From Kiritimatiellia bacterium (GTDB lineage Bacteria; Verrucomicrobiota; Kiritimatiellia; SLAD01), in the NCBI GenBank assembly GCA_007126515.1, contig SLBD01000099.1, positions 1 through 42,774 of the forward strand: a stretch of DNA of 42,774 bases, in the 5' to 3' direction. The notes beneath the pieces are model-generated. The model saw nothing but the letters and a program-made list of their open reading frames with translations, did no database searches and had not been told where the DNA came from. The number at the start of each line of letters is the position of its first letter. Position 1 is the first letter of the stretch. This document shows, in pieces, positions 9,816 through 17,175 of the stretch. The position numbers and the translations under genes are program-made.

Positions 9816-9845
9816 AGCCTAGCTTATCCCACTAGCGCCTGTCAA
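9816..9845 (-). promoter_or_regulatory. Candidate promoter for the pilB-pilT-gspE-gspF operon
   Basis: On the minus strand a perfect TTGACA (9845-9840) is followed after 18 bp by TAGGCT (9821-9816), a weaker -10 box. A small inverted repeat, TGAAC-N4-GTTCA (9792-9805), lies just downstream of the -10 and could be an operator. No other good pair was seen upstream of pilB. Confidence 0.45.
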
Positions 9846-9924
9846 TCGCTCAAGCCCATTCTCTGCCTGTCTTCCTGATCATGTTCGACATTGCCAGACT
9901 GGCAGAAACAACTAGAATATCAGT

Positions 9925-10206
9925 ATGAAACGATCAAAAAAGCGTACTCTTCGTACGCTATCACTCAGCATATTGGTGACGCTGGCTGTAACGATTTTCT
10001 ATTTTAATGCGACACCTGCAGAAAAACGATTGCGCGACATTGTGAGCGGGATGCCGGTTCCGACGGATCCTACGTTTCTACCCATCATGCAAGCGCTGCT
10101 GAGCAACGCTATTCTCGATGGGAACGCGTTGATAACATGCCGTATGGCGGGGTCAAGGAAAGTGGTCTGGGCCGCGAGGGAATTCGCTTTGCGATCGAAG
10201 ATATGA
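9925..10206 (+). pseudogene. Truncated N-terminus of a phospholipase-D / cardiolipin-synthase-like gene
   Basis: The first 25 or so residues form a basic signal anchor (MKRSKKRTLRTLSLSILVTL). The next part, with [20 protein letters not shown], resembles the segment before the first catalytic domain in cardiolipin-synthase-like proteins, where a pattern like F..ml..Ll...ll.GN.v..L.nGd is usual. Homology stops near 10130, and the frame then runs out of phase through an aldehyde dehydrogenase remnant. No HKD motif is present, so it cannot be an active phospholipase D. The family match was recognised by eye and is moderate. A TGCCAG-A-CTGGCA inverted repeat sits upstream at 9892-9904. Confidence 0.5.
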
Positions 10207-10241
10207 CCGAAATCAAAAACTTGGTAATCCGTACGCCGTAG
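10119..10241 (+). pseudogene. C-terminal remnant of an aldehyde dehydrogenase
   Basis: Reading from TGG at 10119 to TAG at 10239-10241 gives 40 residues including [18 protein letters not shown] and [17 protein letters not shown], the unmistakable C-terminus of NAD(P)-dependent aldehyde dehydrogenases. The catalytic cysteine and cofactor domains are absent. It is in a different frame from the overlapping phospholipase-D-like N-terminus, so a deletion probably removed most of both genes and everything between them. There is no start codon of its own; it is a relic. Confidence 0.85.
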
Positions 10242-10279
10242 GGACAGCCCCCTTGGAAACGAACCATATTCTGCACCCC

Positions 10280-10337
10280 ATAGCTTATAAGCTATAAGCC
10301 AAACGGGCACATCGAGATGCAATAGCTTATACGCTAT
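10280..10337. repeat. Pair of 16-bp palindromes
   Basis: ATAGCTTATAAGCTAT at 10280-10295 is a perfect palindrome. A copy with one change (ATAGCTTATACGCTAT) lies at 10322-10337, exactly 42 bp (about four helical turns) further on. The second overlaps the stop codon of the minus-strand DUF3581-like gene. There is no T-tract, so a standard terminator is unlikely; a protein-binding site or repeat remnant fits better. Confidence 0.6.
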
Positions 10338-11050
10338 TACGGCGCAGATTGGTAGGCGGCTTTGAGTCGATTGAATTCCTCGACCACTGCTTCCATGATG
10401 GCGGGGTCGTAGGGTCGAACACCGCTAATGATGAGGCGCTTGGAGCCCACACCCAATTGAGTGCCATCTTTCCGCATGGTGAATTCCAAATCGGCGTCCG
10501 CTCTTTTCCCGTCCACGAGCAAATTCGATCCGCTGAACTCGAGCTCCATATTGGCAACATCCAGCCGATCCAGTGAGTAGTCCATGCGATCATAGATGAC
10601 CAGCGGGCGCTGGGGATTGAACATGACTCCGTGAGCTTCCATGAGCGGTTTCAAATAGTGCGGGAAATTTAGACCGGAAAAAGATACGTACCGATGAGTG
10701 AAATCATTGATGGCTAGAGCATCTCGCGTGCAATCGCCATCGCACGTGGCTTCCAAATAGACCTTGCCAGCACGATCTTCGACACAAATCTTGTTCTGCC
10801 CGTCATTGGTGAAAAGTATCGGCGTATCGCGACCCACCATGCGGTGGAATTGAAAGCTCATCCGCTGATACAAGCCAAAGCGATGGAGCACCAGAGCAAA
10901 AAGAAAGTCACCCGGAACACAAAACCGGCGCGCATCTGGGTCATGAATGGGATTCAAATCGCCGGCGATATCTTTTGCAAAATGGCTGGCTTGCTCCGGC
11001 GTAATCGAAATTAAGTCGCCATCTTCGCTGTAATATAACTCTAAATTCAT
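10337..11050 (-). CDS. DUF3581-like protein with a MaoC-type hot-dog signature
   Basis: This 237-residue protein matches, as far as I recall it, the DUF3581 family best known from gammaproteobacteria, with the block FAKDIAGDLNPIHDPDARRF and then CVPGDFLFALVLHRFGL. The D-x-N-P-I-H pattern (residues 31-36) is the active-site signature of MaoC/R-hydratase hot-dog proteins, so an acyl-thioester-related role is possible, but no function is established. There is no signal peptide or membrane segment. It is 83 bp downstream of the release-factor-like gene, with its ATG at 11048-11050. Its occurrence in this background could reflect horizontal transfer; base composition looks like the neighbours. Confidence 0.7.
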   Translation of the reverse strand: MNLELYYSEDGDLISITPEQASHFAKDIAGDLNPIHDPDARRFCVPGDFLFALVLHRFGLYQRMSFQFHRMVGRDTPILFTNDGQNKICVEDRAGKVYLEATCDGDCTRDALAINDFTHRYVSFSGLNFPHYLKPLMEAHGVMFNPQRPLVIYDRMDYSLDRLDVANMELEFSGSNLLVDGKRADADLEFTMRKDGTQLGVGSKRLIISGVRPYDPAIMEAVVEEFNRLKAAYQSAP

Positions 11051-11133
11051 ACTTTCCTAATCAAGCTGACTGAGATTAGTAGGTTTTTGCTTTCATTGTC
11101 TAGCCTTCAATACCATGTCGTAGCACTCGCTCG

Positions 11134-11556
11134 TCACTCTCCACGCGAATGATCAACTGGCTTGCGCAAAATCTTCTTCTCTCCTTGGTGCCGCTTGTCG
11201 TCGAGCATCCGAGCTTTTTGTCGCTGTGATCGACGCCGCTTCTGGCGTCGGATGCGTTCCCGCTCTTGTTGTTTCCGACTTCTCTCTCCTTCGACCTGTT
11301 CAGCGATGCGCTCGCATAGTTCACGCCGAGCAAGAAAGCGATTTAAGGATTGGGATCTCCCTCGCTGGCACTTAATTTCAATCCCACTGGGCGCGTGTAA
11401 TAGATATACGCAGGAAGATGTCTTATTGAGTTTTTGACCACCCCGTCCCGAGCCCTTGATGAACCGCTCTTCGATATCTGATTCGCGCACGTTCAGTTGC
11501 GCCATGCGTCGAAACAAGGCGGCTTCCTTTTCGGGGCTGACCTTGAAAAGAGGCAT
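11134..11556 (-). CDS. Peptide chain release factor-like protein (GGQ domain only)
   Basis: The 140-residue protein consists of the RF-1 catalytic domain with the GSGRGGQKLNKT motif (GGQ at 39-41) and a strongly basic C-terminal tail (about 85-135, full of Arg, Lys and Gln). It has no codon-recognition domain. Such proteins (ArfB/YaeJ, C12orf65/mtRF-R and related bacterial forms) release peptides from stalled ribosomes or split large subunits; the basic tail would occupy the mRNA channel or bind rRNA. GRGGQ with KLNK differs from the GPGGQ/VNK of typical ArfB, so it belongs to a sister group, and rescue is an inference. It lies 30 bp after the FAD subunit gene, in the same direction. Confidence 0.82.
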   Translation of the reverse strand: MPLFKVSPEKEAALFRRMAQLNVRESDIEERFIKGSGRGGQKLNKTSSCVYLLHAPSGIEIKCQRGRSQSLNRFLARRELCERIAEQVEGERSRKQQERERIRRQKRRRSQRQKARMLDDKRHQGEKKILRKPVDHSRGE

Positions 11557-11586
11557 AACGAGAACATTCTCAAACGCAAACTGTCA

Positions 11587-12471
11587 TCAGGCCGGTTCCA
11601 GCCAATTTTCAAGAAATCCGCGAACCATGCGACCCGTGACCCAACGGCGGTAGTCCGCCGTTGAACGGATATCATCGATCGGCTGCACCTCTTCGGTGAC
11701 ACGCTTCTCTACTTCGGCGAGCGTCGATTCATTTAGAGGACGATTCAGCAACCACTCCTCGATTCCGGTCAGGCGCACACAGGTGGCTGCTACACTTCCG
11801 ATAGCTACCCGAAATGATTGGATTTGGCCATCGAGTACCTGTCCTCGACAACTTCCCATGACCTTGGAAATGGCTTGCGCACGACGCGGCCCCAGCTTTC
11901 GCCAATATTCGCGCGATTCTGCCGACTTTTTAGGCAGGTGAAAACGAATGATCAACTCATCGGGCTGCAGATCAATTTTACGATAGCCTTGCCAAAATTC
12001 GGTGACGGGGATTTCGCGCTCTCGCTCGCGATTGGCGACGACGACTCGACCCTCGGTAATCAACAGCGATGGAGCTAAATCTCCTGCGGGGCTGGCATTG
12101 GCTACACTGCCTCCCACGGTACCCATGGTCTGGATCTGAAAGCCGCCGACTGTGGTGGCCGCCTCCGCCAAAGAGGGTACGTGTTTTTGCACCAAATCGG
12201 AGCTACGCAGTTGCATGTGAGTAACACCTGATCCGATCACCAACTCATCGCCAGCCTCGGAAATCCCCATGAGTTCCGGAAGGCCTTTGACGCTTATGGA
12301 TCGCTCGGGGCGATTCACGACCCCCGACTCCCATTGCACCATTAAATCTGTACCCCCGGCTAAGGGTCGTCCCCGCGTCGATTCATCGGCCATGAGATCC
12401 AACGCTTCGGCCAAACTGGAAGGAAAGGCACAATCCATTTCCTCAAATGAAGTGGGTGTCTTCGTGCTCAC
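11587..12471 (-). CDS. Molybdenum hydroxylase FAD-binding (medium) subunit
   Basis: The 294-residue flavoprotein subunit passes electrons from the iron-sulfur subunit to NAD or another acceptor. Residues 10-185 form the FAD-binding domain of the xanthine dehydrogenase/CoxM family, with RPLAGGTDLMVQWESG (pyrophosphate-binding loop) and TMGTVGGSVANASPAGDLAP. The C-terminal part (about 190-290) is the CO-dehydrogenase flavoprotein C-terminal domain. The start is GTG at 12469-12471 with AAGGA upstream, only 3 bp after the stop of the 2Fe-2S gene. It is the last gene of a large-small-medium operon. Subunit identity is firm; substrate is unknown. Confidence 0.92.
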   Translation of the reverse strand: MSTKTPTSFEEMDCAFPSSLAEALDLMADESTRGRPLAGGTDLMVQWESGVVNRPERSISVKGLPELMGISEAGDELVIGSGVTHMQLRSSDLVQKHVPSLAEAATTVGGFQIQTMGTVGGSVANASPAGDLAPSLLITEGRVVVANREREREIPVTEFWQGYRKIDLQPDELIIRFHLPKKSAESREYWRKLGPRRAQAISKVMGSCRGQVLDGQIQSFRVAIGSVAATCVRLTGIEEWLLNRPLNESTLAEVEKRVTEEVQPIDDIRSTADYRRWVTGRMVRGFLENWLEPA

Positions 12472-12474
12472 AAT

Positions 12475-12963
12475 TTATCCTTTCGCTTCAACTGGCCATT
12501 GCTCCGCCGCAGACTGAATGGCTTCTACGATCTTGTCATACCCGGTACATCGACAAATGTTTCCGGCATGAGCTTCTCGAATTTGCGCGGCATCCGTGGT
12601 GGGGTTGCGCGATAACAAGGCGTACGAGGAGACAATCATCCCTGGGATGCAAAAGCCGCATTGCGCAGCTCCCTTCTCAATGTAGGCGGCCTGCAATACT
12701 TTGCCACCCAGCGTCTTTTCTAGACCTTCAACGGTGGTCACAGTCGCACCATCCGGGACTTGCCCCGCTGCCAGCAAGCAGGAGAGAACTGTTTCCCCAT
12801 TCACGATCACTGTGCAGGCTCCACACTCGCCTTCTCCACAGCCTTCTTTAGTTCCTTTCAGCTGTAAGTCTTCCCGCAGCACATCAAGAAAACGCCGCAT
12901 GGGAGGAACTTCGGCTTCGAGCTTTTCTCCATTGATGATCCAAGTACGCTTAATCTTCATCAT
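12475..12963 (-). CDS. Molybdenum hydroxylase 2Fe-2S (small) subunit
   Basis: The 162-residue electron-transfer subunit carries two [2Fe-2S] clusters. The plant-type ferredoxin cluster uses Cys42, Cys47, Cys50 (GCGEGECGAC) and Cys62. The second, all-helical domain uses Cys102 and Cys105 (QCGFCIPGM) and Cys137 and Cys139 (NICRCTGYDKIVEAI). All eight ligands are present, so both clusters should form. A GGGAG lies just before the paired ATG codons at 12963 and 12960. It lies 10 bp after the large-subunit gene and 3 bp before the FAD gene, which fits a heterotrimeric cytoplasmic enzyme. Confidence 0.94.
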   Translation of the reverse strand: MMKIKRTWIINGEKLEAEVPPMRRFLDVLREDLQLKGTKEGCGEGECGACTVIVNGETVLSCLLAAGQVPDGATVTTVEGLEKTLGGKVLQAAYIEKGAAQCGFCIPGMIVSSYALLSRNPTTDAAQIREAHAGNICRCTGYDKIVEAIQSAAEQWPVEAKG

Positions 12964-12973
12964 AGTGGCTCCC

Positions 12974-15292
12974 TTATGCCGTCAATCGTTGCGATCGCGA
13001 AAGTTCTTCAAACAGGCGTTCCGGTGTCAAAGGCAAATCACGCAGACGAACCCCCGAGGCGGCTTCCAACGCATTGGCAATAGCAGGTGCCAAGCCATCC
13101 ATGGGCGCTTCGCCAACCCCCTTAGCACCCGGTTGGCAGTGATCCCAAGGATACTCGACAAAATGCAAATCCATCTCAGGTCCATCGACAGAGGTTGGAA
13201 TCACATAGGTCTGCATGCGATCTGCGTCATATTTCCCGGCCTTGATCGCAAGCTTCTCCATCATTGCATATCCCAATGCCTGGATGAGCCCCCCCTGCAC
13301 CTGCCCCATGGCCAATACGGGATTCAAAATGCGGCCAATGTCAAAGAAAGCGGTCACTTTGGTGACGCGGAATTCACAGGTCAACGTATCCACTTCGACT
13401 TCCGCCACATTACATCCCCACGCATAAGCGGGATACGCATCGCCAACAAAGTTTTCTTGATCCCATTTGACATAGTCTGGCAGCTTGAACTGATCATAGA
13501 CTCTGAACGGCCCGTGACTGGCAAGATAAGCGGCGGCCCCTTCGACGAAAGGAATGCTGCGATTGTCGTACTCCGCACGGAATTGATTTTCAACCAGTTC
13601 CGTGGGTTGTCCGTCGAACAACGTCTCTGAGACAAATGATTCAAGATCCGCTTTCATCTTTTGTCCCGCACTGTAGATAGTGCTGCCCACAACCATGGCC
13701 GTTCGTGAAGCGACAGTGGGGCCGCTGTCCGGGACTTTGAAGGTATCTGGCATTGGATAATCTACGTGAGTGACATCAATGCCCAGTGCATCTGCGGCTA
13801 CTTGTGGCAAGATCGTGCCGGTCCCCTGCCCCATTTCCGTTGAGCTGACGCGCACATTGACAATCGGAGTGCCATCTGCTCGCGTCTCAAGGTCCAACGC
13901 CACCTTGGATTTCATCCGAGCTTCGCCGTCGCCAGTAAATCCTGATCCATGCGCGAAGAACGATAATCCAATCCCGTACCAGAGTCGTTCTCCAGATTTA
14001 CCGCGACTACATTGTTGCCATTTTTCCGCAAACTGGCAGCGTTCCAATGTTTTCTCCAGGACTTCAGGCGATCCAACACTGTCCCGCAATAAGCCGCCAG
14101 TGGGAGTCACGTCCCCTTCGTGCAGGCAGTTCTTCAGTCGAAACGCATCGGGTGTCATACCGCAGGCTGCGGCTAGCTCGTCAATCAGTGATTCCCATGC
14201 CCACAAGGCTTGTGGAGCACCAAATCCGCGGAACGCGCCGTTGGGGAACGTATTTGTCCGATACACATGTCCGTCAATCGAGACATTCTCACAACGGTAT
14301 CCCATGGCTGCATGTAAGATCCCTCGATACATGACCACAGGACTCAGAGTTGTGTAGGCTCCGCCGTCGAGGACAAAGTCACATTCGATGGCACGAATCG
14401 TCCCGTCCTTCATCACTCCAACGCGATAATGCGACCACGAAGGATGTCTTTTGGTCGAATAGAGGATGTCTTGGTTCCGGTCATAAATCATTTTAATGGG
14501 GCGCTTGGTCTTTAGGGCAAGCAATGCACAATAGCCCGCAATTAAGGTGGGAAATTCTTCTTTTCCTCCGAAAGCCCCCCCGACGGCCGACTGTTTAACG
14601 CGCAGTTTTTCAGGCGGAATATCCAGCGTCTCGCATAGTTCAGGGTTGATATAGTACGGACACTGCATACTGCCGTGAATAAACATAGTGCCGTCCCGCT
14701 CCGGGATCGCCACCATCCCCTGGGGCTCGATGTAGAGCTGCTCTTGATGCCCAGCTGTATATTCACGCTCAAGCACGATGTCGGCATCCTTCAAGGCGCT
14801 AGCGGCATCGCCTTTGCGGATCGTTTGACCCGACAGTTTATGCAGCTTGGCCGGATCCTCTTTGTAGACGGCGACCATTTCTTGTAGAGTCAGCAAGGCG
14901 GGACGCTCTTCCACATCCACCTTGAAGTGAGCGGCGGCCTGCTTGGCTACATGCAAACTGGGAGCCGCCACTAGAGCAAGCGGCTCGCCCAAATACTGAA
15001 TCTCATCATGAGCGATGAAGGGCATATCCCGCCCCATCATATCGACGATATTGTTTCCAGGAATGTCTTCAGGAGTTACAACCGCGACTTGCGACCAATC
15101 AAATGCGGGATCGCGAGATAAAGATTTCAATTTCCCGCAGGCAACAGGAGCGCGGACGACAGCGCCGTACCATGTGTCGGGAACATGGAAATCATCGGCA
15201 TACTCGGCTTTACCACTGACCTTGTCGGCGGCATCCAGCCGGGGTATCCCTTGCCCAATGACTCGATACGCTCCTCGCTCTTGAACTGTCAT
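12974..15292 (-). CDS. Molybdenum hydroxylase molybdopterin-binding (large) subunit, xanthine dehydrogenase family
   Basis: This 772-residue catalytic subunit binds the molybdenum cofactor and hydroxylates a heterocycle or aldehyde. Visible family blocks are the a/b hammerhead domain at the N-terminus (KVSGKAEYADDF), GGAFGGKEEF (Mo-pterin contact), GAFRGFGAPQA, QGTGTILPQVAADALG, and the catalytic-glutamate segment GAKGVGEAPMDG near the C-terminus. GAFRGFGAPQ is of the xanthine dehydrogenase type, and the AYRCSFR loop of aerobic CO dehydrogenases is absent, so CO oxidation is unlikely. The exact substrate (purine, nicotinate-like ring or aldehyde) cannot be settled. No XdhC-type maturation gene lies in the window. 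The ATG follows GAGAGG, 110 bp after the prepilin gene. Confidence 0.92.
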   Translation of the reverse strand: MTVQERGAYRVIGQGIPRLDAADKVSGKAEYADDFHVPDTWYGAVVRAPVACGKLKSLSRDPAFDWSQVAVVTPEDIPGNNIVDMMGRDMPFIAHDEIQYLGEPLALVAAPSLHVAKQAAAHFKVDVEERPALLTLQEMVAVYKEDPAKLHKLSGQTIRKGDAASALKDADIVLEREYTAGHQEQLYIEPQGMVAIPERDGTMFIHGSMQCPYYINPELCETLDIPPEKLRVKQSAVGGAFGGKEEFPTLIAGYCALLALKTKRPIKMIYDRNQDILYSTKRHPSWSHYRVGVMKDGTIRAIECDFVLDGGAYTTLSPVVMYRGILHAAMGYRCENVSIDGHVYRTNTFPNGAFRGFGAPQALWAWESLIDELAAACGMTPDAFRLKNCLHEGDVTPTGGLLRDSVGSPEVLEKTLERCQFAEKWQQCSRGKSGERLWYGIGLSFFAHGSGFTGDGEARMKSKVALDLETRADGTPIVNVRVSSTEMGQGTGTILPQVAADALGIDVTHVDYPMPDTFKVPDSGPTVASRTAMVVGSTIYSAGQKMKADLESFVSETLFDGQPTELVENQFRAEYDNRSIPFVEGAAAYLASHGPFRVYDQFKLPDYVKWDQENFVGDAYPAYAWGCNVAEVEVDTLTCEFRVTKVTAFFDIGRILNPVLAMGQVQGGLIQALGYAMMEKLAIKAGKYDADRMQTYVIPTSVDGPEMDLHFVEYPWDHCQPGAKGVGEAPMDGLAPAIANALEAASGVRLRDLPLTPERLFEELSRSQRLTA

Positions 15293-15402
15293 TGCCTCTC
15301 TCCTGTCATCGTTCTATGTCTCAGTTCCATGACTCAATCGTCTATGTATCAAGGGGAAAATATGACACAGGTCTACGGGCACCGCAACAGGTTTTCGGAC
15401 GT

Positions 15403-15780
15403 TTACCGATTCCAAAGCATTAACTCCACGGGGGGGCCATCCTGTGGATGGCGCAATCGATGCAAGGACGCAGCAATGGATTGCTCTTCCACATCGACCT
15501 CAATGCTCTCAGATTGAAGTGACCAAGGCGCCACCGACTCAGTAAAGTCGTCGAGCCTCTCCTGCCAGTGCGCAACCGCCATTGTCTGCAAATGAACCGC
15601 TGACGCTCGGGCCGCATCCGAATAACGCTCGGCGCGAAGGGACAAGAAGAGGGCTTGTCCCACAGCCACGGCAAAGAATCCGAGAATGAGCAGGGAAACA
15701 AGAACTTCTACAAACGTAAATCCCGCCTCAGGAGAACTCTCGGCCACCCTATAAATGGGCGCTGGAAATTTCTGCCGCAT
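15403..15780 (-). CDS. Prepilin-type protein, GspI-like minor pseudopilin
   Basis: The 125-residue protein carries a class III leader of about 20 residues ending in Gly, cut before FTFVEVLVSLLILGFF, with Glu at mature position +5 and a long hydrophobic helix. The rest is a short periplasmic domain (about 55-125) without recognised motifs. The size, lack of calcium-site motifs and position right after gspG suggest a GspI- or GspH-like minor pseudopilin. The start at ATG 15780 lies inside the end of gspG (32-bp overlap); a longer in-frame reading back to 15930 would only translate gspG in another frame. Expression is likely coupled to gspG. Confidence 0.75.
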   Translation of the reverse strand: MRQKFPAPIYRVAESSPEAGFTFVEVLVSLLILGFFAVAVGQALFLSLRAERYSDAARASAVHLQTMAVAHWQERLDDFTESVAPWSLQSESIEVDVEEQSIAASLHRLRHPQDGPPVELMLWNR

Positions 15781-16204
15781 GACCGGTGCCCCCGGGTTCG
15801 CCGTCGCTACCGTAGGAAATAATCTCGAATCGTTCCCCCGATCGTCCCGGTATAAGGAAGATGTATTCATTCCCCCAAGGATCCACAGGGATGCGGTTGC
15901 GACCCAAGTAGCCTCCCTCAGGAAAGTCACGAGGTACGGGAGGACGCGTGGGTCGCTGAACCAACGCCTCTAATCCCTGTTCCTGTGTGGGGAAACGGCC
16001 GTGATCCGCGTAAAAAGCATACAGAGCTTGCTCGAGTACGCCGATCTGTAGAATTGCCGTATTGACGCGCGATTCGCTGACATGTCTGACAACGTTCACA
16101 GTGACAATGCCAGCCAACCCCATAATGATCACCATCACGACAAGGACCTCAATGAGAGTGAATCCTTGGCATTTGCGGTCAGATGTATTGATCGGTTCTT
16201 TCAT
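15749..16204 (-). CDS. gspG: Major pseudopilin GspG (type II secretion)
   Basis: The 151-residue protein begins MKEPINTSDRKCQG, then the prepilin peptidase site before FTLIEVLVVMVIIMG with Glu +5. The remaining sequence has the GspG hallmarks: LEQALYAFYADHGRFPTQEQ, GLEALV, VPRDFPEGGYL, PVDPWGNEYIF and a C-terminal calcium-site region with ISYGSDGEPGGTG. GspG is the main subunit of the periplasmic pseudopilus that pushes substrates through the secretin. The start at 16204 avoids overlap with the epimerase gene (ends 16222); an upstream start at 16237 would add 11 residues ahead of the leader. Its location away from the ATPase and platform genes shows the secretion genes are scattered in this genome. 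Confidence 0.93.
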   Translation of the reverse strand: MKEPINTSDRKCQGFTLIEVLVVMVIIMGLAGIVTVNVVRHVSESRVNTAILQIGVLEQALYAFYADHGRFPTQEQGLEALVQRPTRPPVPRDFPEGGYLGRNRIPVDPWGNEYIFLIPGRSGERFEIISYGSDGEPGGTGHAAEISSAHL

Positions 16205-16221
16205 GTCCAATATCACTTGCG

Positions 16222-17154
16222 TTACTGCATAAACCATTCAATGGTACGGCTCAAACCTTCTTGCAACTCTACGCGTGGTTCCCAGTTTAGCAACGTTCGG
16301 GCTCGACTGGAATCGGCCTGAGAATCACGCACGTCTCCTTCCCGAGAGGGTTCGTGCACGGGGGCGATCTCTTTATTCATGAGCGAGCCGATTTGATTCG
16401 CAAGATCTTTGATGGACAACCGGTTTCCCCAGGCCAAGTTGAAAACCCCTCCCGCCGCTTCATCACCTGCCTCAAGACAACATAGATTTCCAGCCACAAC
16501 ATCATCCACAAATGTGAAGTCGCGCGTTTGCTCCCCATCGCCATGAATCGTTGGGGGCTGGTCCTGTTTAAATGCATTGATGAATAATGGGATCACGGCA
16601 GCATAGTGTGACGCCGGATCTTGGCGCGGACCGAACACATTGAAATACCTCAAGGAAAAGGTCTTCAGACCATATAGCTCAGTAAAAATCCGGGCATAGT
16701 GCTCTCCTGCCAGTTTCGACAGCGCATATGGAGAAAGAGGCTCAGGACGCATATCCTCCTGTTTAGGCAAAACCGGGGTGTTGCCATACACAGATGAAGA
16801 AGAGCTCAATACAAACCGTTCAACACCTGCTTCACGAGCTGCAAGTAACAGATTCAAGGTCCCACTGACATTCACTTCGTGTGTGCTTAGTGGATCTTGA
16901 ACCGAGCGGGCTACCGAAGGTAATGCGCCGAAATGGAATATGGCTTGAACTCCCAAGCAGGCATTGAACAAGGCATCGGGGTCTCGCAAATCTCCCACTT
17001 GCAGATCGATATCATCTTTGATCTCAGCGACATTATCATGGCGGCCGGTGGAAAAATTGTCGAGTACACGGACAGATTTCCCCCTCTCCAACAATGCCCG
17101 AACCAAATTGGATCCGATGAATCCTGCTCCTCCCGTAACTAAACAATCAGCCAT
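16222..17154 (-). CDS. NAD-dependent sugar-nucleotide epimerase/dehydratase (extended SDR)
   Basis: The 310-residue protein is an extended short-chain dehydrogenase. The Rossmann NAD-binding motif GGAGFIG is at 8-14, the catalytic YxxxK pair at Tyr143 and Lys147 (SPYALSKLAGEHY), with the Ser-rich strand VLSSSSSVYG ahead of it, and RYFNVFGPRQDP typical of UDP-glucose/UDP-GlcNAc 4-epimerases. It probably makes a nucleotide sugar for lipopolysaccharide or other surface glycans. It sits 21 bp after lptD and just before gspG in an envelope-related cluster, with AAGGAG before the ATG. WbpP-type UDP-GlcNAc epimerase and GalE are both possible; the substrate is unknown. Confidence 0.9.
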   Translation of the reverse strand: MADCLVTGGAGFIGSNLVRALLERGKSVRVLDNFSTGRHDNVAEIKDDIDLQVGDLRDPDALFNACLGVQAIFHFGALPSVARSVQDPLSTHEVNVSGTLNLLLAAREAGVERFVLSSSSSVYGNTPVLPKQEDMRPEPLSPYALSKLAGEHYARIFTELYGLKTFSLRYFNVFGPRQDPASHYAAVIPLFINAFKQDQPPTIHGDGEQTRDFTFVDDVVAGNLCCLEAGDEAAGGVFNLAWGNRLSIKDLANQIGSLMNKEIAPVHEPSREGDVRDSQADSSRARTLLNWEPRVELQEGLSRTIEWFMQ

Positions 17155-17175
17155 TTCGACTCCTTCTTACACAAC

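Noticed and set aside
12701-13630. 309-residue plus-strand ORF opposite the hydroxylase genes
   Set aside because: The minus-strand proteins have all cofactor motifs intact, and the plus-strand translation looks like antisense sequence.
12974-15292. Aerobic carbon monoxide dehydrogenase large subunit
   Set aside because: The AYRCSFR active-site loop of true CO dehydrogenases is missing; motifs fit the xanthine dehydrogenase type instead.
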